This document shows, piece by piece, positions 6,450 to 9,437 of a DNA stretch of 9,437 nt. The notes under the pieces were generated by a model, which had not been told where the DNA came from, made no database searches, and worked only from the letters and a program-made list of their open reading frames with translations. Within the stretch, counting starts at the first letter, position 1, and each line of letters opens with the position of its first letter. Origin of the DNA: Bacteroidota bacterium. Its GTDB lineage: Bacteria > Bacteroidota > Bacteroidia > Bacteroidales > UBA1556. The position numbers and the translations under genes were made by a program. Where the stretch lies: contig QMPB01000128.1 of the NCBI GenBank assembly GCA_003648395.1, positions 1-9,437 on the forward strand. Reading direction: 5' to 3'.

Positions 6450-6457
6450 TATTTTTG
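6450..6457 (+). promoter_or_regulatory. Alternative proximal -7 element for yaaA (TATTTTTG)
   Basis: TATTTTTG fits TAnnTTTG and ends 30 bases before the ATG, but no TTG lies at the right distance upstream. It is an alternative to the element at 6408-6415; a T-rich region makes chance matches likely. Confidence 0.25.
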
Positions 6458-6487
6458 CTAATAATTAACTTTTAAGGATAACAAATA

Positions 6488-7255
6488 ATGATAGTAATAA
6501 TATCTCCAGCAAAAAATATAAATTTTGATAATAATCAAGAAGTGCCTTTTTCATCAGAAATACGATTCCCAAATGAGTCTGAAGAATTATTACACGAGCT
6601 AAAGAAATATACTAGCAGTGATATTAGCAAGCTCATGAAAGTTAGTAGTAAAATATCACAGTTGAATTTTGAGCGTTTTCAGTCAATGAATTTTCCATTT
6701 GATAGCAATGAAACAAAGTCGGCATTGCTGGTTTTTAATGGAGCTGTTTTTCAATCTATGAATATTAATACTTTTAGTAAATCAGATTTGGAATATGCTC
6801 AGCAAAAGTTGCGAATATTGTCTGGATTCTATGGCCTGTTGAGGCCATTAGATGGAATTATGCCCTACAGATTAGAAATGGGAACACATTTGCCAGTTAA
6901 ATTATATAAGAATCTGTATTCCTTTTGGGGAGATAAACTAACAACTACTCTGCAAAATGATATTGATGAAAATGGAGACGATATTCTTATTAACCTTGCC
7001 TCTAACGAATACTTTAAAGCAATAAATACAAAGAAAATTAATGCTAGAATAATTACTCCAGAGTTTAAAGATTTTAAGAATGATAAGTATAAAGTCATTT
7101 CAATATATGCAAAACAAGCTAGGGGAATGATGTCTAAGTTTATTCTTACAAATAGAATTGAAAAACCTGATGAACTTAAATTATTTAATACAGCAGGGTA
7201 TCAGTATAATGATAACATGAGCACTTCGGATAAATGGGTCTTTATAAGAGGATAA
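6488..7255 (+). CDS. yaaA: Peroxide stress protein YaaA (DUF328 / UPF0246)
   Basis: Length (255 aa; E. coli YaaA 258) and motifs identify the YaaA family: MIVIISPAK at 1-9, the LSGFYGLLRPLDGIMPYRLE block at 111-130 followed by MGT, FWGDKL at 146-151, INLASNEYFKAI at 168-179, YAKQARGMMSKF at 207-218 and FNTAGYQY at 233-240. In E. coli YaaA is induced by OxyR and limits intracellular free iron during hydrogen peroxide stress; it has also been reported to bind DNA. It is cytoplasmic. The FxGDVYxGL segment of the E. coli protein reads FNGAVFQSM here (83-91), losing the Asp and Tyr. The ATG at 6488 aligns exactly with the family start. It is divergent from the DUF1232/hydrolase-like gene and convergent with the porin gene, 23 bases apart at the stops, so it is a single-gene unit. 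Whether OxyR controls it here is not visible. Confidence 0.93.
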   Translation: MIVIISPAKNINFDNNQEVPFSSEIRFPNESEELLHELKKYTSSDISKLMKVSSKISQLNFERFQSMNFPFDSNETKSALLVFNGAVFQSMNINTFSKSDLEYAQQKLRILSGFYGLLRPLDGIMPYRLEMGTHLPVKLYKNLYSFWGDKLTTTLQNDIDENGDDILINLASNEYFKAINTKKINARIITPEFKDFKNDKYKVISIYAKQARGMMSKFILTNRIEKPDELKLFNTAGYQYNDNMSTSDKWVFIRG

Positions 7256-7278
7256 CTCTATTTATTAACTCCTACACT

Positions 7279-8433
7279 TTAAAAACTATACTGTACTAAA
7301 AACTGCAATCTAGCTCCTACACCTGTTTCTTTAAAAGTATCTTCACGTTGAGCAGCAACATACTCCAAGGCGAAATCTAGACTCTCAATTGGATGATAAT
7401 AGAAATTTACTAATCCCCAATAACCAGTCATAAAATCACCTGGTGTACTAAGAACATCATTCTTAATATTAATGTATCCAAATACTGCAGTTGAGCTAAA
7501 CTTGCGTTCTTTATCCCAGTAATGGTCATAACCAAGAAAACCACCAATTGCAGGTACCAAAACAATATTTCCATTTCCATCAGGTACTGCATCCCAATTA
7601 TAACCTTCAAAACCTACTAAATATCTGGAAATTCCCCTTCCAACTGTAAATTGAGCGTGAATTCTATCATTAGCAAATACTGGTATTCCAGTTGAAGCAG
7701 ATACACCATAACCTATTTTATAACTAAAAGAGCTGTCTGTTGTATTCTTATACTTTATTGAACGAAGTACTCCTCCAAGTTGAAAATGAAAACCTTTATT
7801 TTCATATCTATATCTTGCTGTAAAATCTGGAATATCTTGATATGCAGTAGTGACAATAGTATCTATAGCATGATGATTCATATAGTCTAAAGAAGGACCT
7901 TCCATAGAAAAACTTAGAGAACTATTATCTCCTTTAAAAGCATTATATCTAATCATTGTTGGGCGAGGCCAGATACCAGTAGGAGGACCATCATAATCAG
8001 TCATATTAGGCCAAGCATCTTCATCCGCAAAATTTGACCAAGTCTGACCAAAGTCCCATTTGTTAATGCTAATTAATGCATGTCTTATTCTAAATGCATT
8101 GGCACTATTAATGAAATCACCTTCTACATACACTTTTACAGCACCAATTTTAGTCTGATGCTCAGATTTAAAGCGTAATCTTGTTTGAAAAACTACAAAA
8201 TTAGTAGATGGTTCTTTTAGTACATTTCCCACAGGAATACTTACAATATTTAGTGCAGGATATTGACTATCGTAACCAATAAAATCATAATTATATATTG
8301 AATTTACGTAACCGCTAAAAGTAATAGAATTCAATGGTTTTCCATTCAAAGTATCTTTAGACTCATATTTAAAATTCTGACCATATGAAATGCTTGAACT
8401 AATAAGTAAAAATAATAATAGCCAACTCTTCAT
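7279..8433 (-). CDS. DcaP-like outer-membrane porin
   Basis: A 384-aa outer-membrane barrel. The N-terminus MKSWLLLFLLISSSISYGQ is a signal peptide with cleavage likely after YGQ (residue 19). A first barrel strand follows (ITFSGYVNSIYNYDF, 37-51). The family signature is at 114-137: RIRHALISI, then FGQTWSNFAD, and downstream DYDGPPTGIWPRP (147-158) and IRY, matching the DcaP-type trimeric porins (RLRHAY ... GQTWS.F.D ... GP... R.P.IRY). Alternating Tyr/Phe-rich strands continue to the end, and the protein finishes in ...QFLVQYSF, with the terminal Phe typical of barrels folded by BamA. DcaP in Acinetobacter takes up dicarboxylates and small peptides; the substrate here is unknown. The leader holds an 8-bp tandem repeat array starting 10 bases upstream of the ATG. 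No TAnnTTTG element is apparent in the 157-bp gap to the efflux gene, so the promoter is unresolved. Confidence 0.82.
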   Translation of the reverse strand: MKSWLLLFLLISSSISYGQNFKYESKDTLNGKPLNSITFSGYVNSIYNYDFIGYDSQYPALNIVSIPVGNVLKEPSTNFVVFQTRLRFKSEHQTKIGAVKVYVEGDFINSANAFRIRHALISINKWDFGQTWSNFADEDAWPNMTDYDGPPTGIWPRPTMIRYNAFKGDNSSLSFSMEGPSLDYMNHHAIDTIVTTAYQDIPDFTARYRYENKGFHFQLGGVLRSIKYKNTTDSSFSYKIGYGVSASTGIPVFANDRIHAQFTVGRGISRYLVGFEGYNWDAVPDGNGNIVLVPAIGGFLGYDHYWDKERKFSSTAVFGYINIKNDVLSTPGDFMTGYWGLVNFYYHPIESLDFALEYVAAQREDTFKETGVGARLQFLVQYSF

Positions 8434-8443
8434 ATTAATATAT

Positions 8444-8507
8444 GTTTATTTGTGGATTTGTTTATTTGTTTATTTGTGGATTTGTTTATTCGTTCATTCG
8501 TTCATTT
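8444..8507. repeat. Octanucleotide tandem array, 8 units, in the porin leader
   Basis: Eight 8-bp units in perfect register: GTTTATTT, GTGGATTT, GTTTATTT, GTTTATTT, GTGGATTT, GTTTATTC, GTTCATTC, GTTCATTT. The first six form a 24-bp unit repeated twice (8444-8467 and 8468-8491), differing only in the last base. This suggests growth by slippage or unequal exchange. It lies 10-74 bases upstream of the porin start codon and is unrelated in sequence and period to the heptad arrays. Confidence 0.88.
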
Positions 8508-8535
8508 AAATTATATTCACAAGTGTATTAATTAT

Positions 8536-8591
8536 TCAATCCTCAATCGTTAATCCTCAATCGTTAATCTTCAATCTTCAATCGTTAATCT
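8536..8591. repeat. Heptanucleotide tandem array, 8 units, at the end of the efflux gene
   Basis: Eight 7-bp units of the form TYAATCN: TCAATCC, TCAATCG, TTAATCC, TCAATCG, TTAATCT, TCAATCT, TCAATCG, TTAATCT. A 14-bp compound unit, TCAATCGTTAATC plus C or T, occurs at 8543, 8557 and 8578. The last base (8591) is the first base of the minus-strand stop codon (TTA 8591-8593). It is the same YYAATYN family as the arrays at 293 and 5139 but has C instead of T at position 6. The 28 bases between it and the octamer array (8508-8535) show no recognisable feature. Confidence 0.86.
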
Positions 8592-9437
8592 TATTTCTTT
8601 TCTTCCTCAGCATCTTTCTTCGCCTGTTCTTTAGCTTGCTCTTCTTCTTCAGCTGACAACCAACCACCACCAAGTGCTTTATAAAGATTAAGGTAAGAAC
8701 TTAGTATTTCTCTCTTAATCTTAGATAAGCCTAGCTGAGCTTCAAAAGAAGAACGCTGATTATCCAACACTTCAAGATAACTAGCAGCACCTTTGTCATA
8801 ACGCATTTTTGAAAGTCTTTCTGCATTCATTGCTGCAGTTGCTTGAGATTCTTTAGCGGTCATCTCCAATTTAAGTGTTTGAATGGAAATTAGAGCATCT
8901 TCAACCTCTCTGAATGATTGGTTTATAGTATTTTCGTAATTGTACAGAGCTTCCTTAGCTTTAGCTCTTTGCATGTCAACTCTTCTTTTATTTTTGCCAA
9001 ATTCAAATAAAGGTCCAAGTAAACTAGCCCCAGCACTCCAAGCAGCTCCTGATGCAGTAAATGCACCTAAAGTATTGCTAGCACCACCAAACATTCCTGT
9101 AATACTTATTGAAGGAAATCTTTGAGCAACTGCAACATTTATTTGTTTAAATTGTGCATGATAAGCTTCTCTACTCGCCAATATATCAGGTCTTCGAAGT
9201 AGTAGGGTAGAAGGGATGCCTGCAGGAATATCTACAAGTAATTCAACACTGTCTAGTTTCTTTTTAATAGGAACTATTTGTTGTGGGCGTTCTCCCAATA
9301 AAACAGCTAACGAGTTCTTAGCTAAAGCCAATTGTCTTTGATAAAAAGGTACAGAGCCTGCCGCTATAGCTTGATTTATTTGAGCTTGGTTTAAATCTAT
9401 TTCTGGTATAATTCCACCTTTATATCTTGCATCAATA
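8591..9437 (-). CDS. Outer-membrane efflux protein, TolC/OprM (OEP) family, C-terminal part
   Basis: The gene enters from the right edge; 281 codons plus the stop are visible. The frame is open to the edge, reading IDARYKGGIIPEIDLNQAQ just inside it, so the codon at 9329-9331 (TTG, Leu) is internal and not a start. This is the OEP fold that forms the outer-membrane exit duct of tripartite RND efflux pumps. The hallmarks are RYKGG..PEIDLNQAQ, QLALAKNSLAVLLGE, then LLRRPDILASREAYHAQ (the RPDI.A.E motif between the two OEP repeats), VAQRFPSISITGMFGG (strand), GPLFEFGKNKRRVD, and the last helix pair with RYDKGAASYLEVLDNQRS and KIKREILSSYLNLYKALGGGW. After GGGWLS comes a tail of about 20 Glu/Lys/Ala residues. 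The adaptor and RND pump genes usually lie upstream of such a gene, here beyond the window. The OprM/NodT lipoprotein subtype is likely but the N-terminus is not visible. Confidence 0.9.
   Translation of the reverse strand, partial: IDARYKGGIIPEIDLNQAQINQAIAAGSVPFYQRQLALAKNSLAVLLGERPQQIVPIKKKLDSVELLVDIPAGIPSTLLLRRPDILASREAYHAQFKQINVAVAQRFPSISITGMFGGASNTLGAFTASGAAWSAGASLLGPLFEFGKNKRRVDMQRAKAKEALYNYENTINQSFREVEDALISIQTLKLEMTAKESQATAAMNAERLSKMRYDKGAASYLEVLDNQRSSFEAQLGLSKIKREILSSYLNLYKALGGGWLSAEEEEQAKEQAKKDAEEEKK

Noticed and set aside
6865..7098. Minus-strand open frame inside yaaA, and the minus-strand frame at 7428-7610 overlapping the porin gene in another reading frame
   Set aside because: Both overlap strongly conserved coding sequence and look like no protein family.
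8940..9125. Plus-strand open frame opposite the efflux protein
   Set aside because: Antisense of the conserved OEP helices; the hydrophobic composition follows from the opposite strand.
9329..9331. Start codon of the efflux protein at 9331
   Set aside because: The codon is TTG (Leu) inside the conserved QRQLALAKNSLAVLLG segment, and the frame continues with OEP-family sequence to the window edge.
1..9437. A defence island, mobile element or novel multi-gene system
   Set aside because: Genes are mostly single units with housekeeping or envelope roles, and there is no integrase, transposase, nuclease/ATPase pair or toxin-antitoxin pair. The unusual material is the repeat arrays and one odd hydrolase-like domain, not a system.

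Overview
This is AT-rich DNA from a member of the Bacteroidota, possibly order Bacteroidales (the order is a guess). Four things support the phylum. The left-edge protein is the Smr-domain tail of a DUF2027-type protein. KdsD indicates a KDO-containing LPS. Several start regions carry the Bacteroidota -7 element TAnnTTTG, and the best one, before gdhA, also has TTG 19 nt upstream. Leaders are A/T-rich without clear Shine-Dalgarno sequences. It reads as ordinary chromosome: I see no phage, transposon, integrase, tRNA, rRNA, CRISPR or recognisable defence system.

Layout from left to right. The end of an Smr-domain gene (+) converges on kdsD (-), arabinose-5-phosphate isomerase of KDO synthesis. 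kdsD is divergent from a membrane-anchored serine hydrolase of the beta-lactamase/NylB-like class (+). Next is gdhA (+), an NADP-type glutamate dehydrogenase with a well-formed promoter and a hairpin terminator. A small outer-membrane beta-barrel protein (+) follows. A two-domain protein on the minus strand joins a DUF1232 segment to an apparent DUF726-like alpha/beta-hydrolase domain. It is divergent from yaaA (+), the peroxide-stress protein. yaaA converges on a DcaP-like outer-membrane porin (-). The right edge cuts through a TolC/OprM-type outer-membrane efflux protein (-), probably the last gene of an RND efflux operon lying beyond the window.

The genes are mostly independent transcription units, not one pathway. 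A loose theme is the envelope: LPS precursor synthesis, two outer-membrane barrels, an efflux channel and an exported hydrolase. gdhA and yaaA are housekeeping and stress functions.

Two things stand out. First, three intergenic regions carry arrays of a degenerate 7-bp unit (consensus YYAATYN; 4, 11 and 8 units). Each overlaps the stop codon of a minus-strand gene, in the same orientation relative to that gene. A separate 8-bp repeat (8 units, built on a 24-bp duplication) lies in the leader of the porin gene. Second, the hydrolase-like domain of the 371-residue protein appears to have Asp where the nucleophile-elbow Ser should be, while the other putative triad positions look retained. No intergenic stretch exceeds 300 bases.
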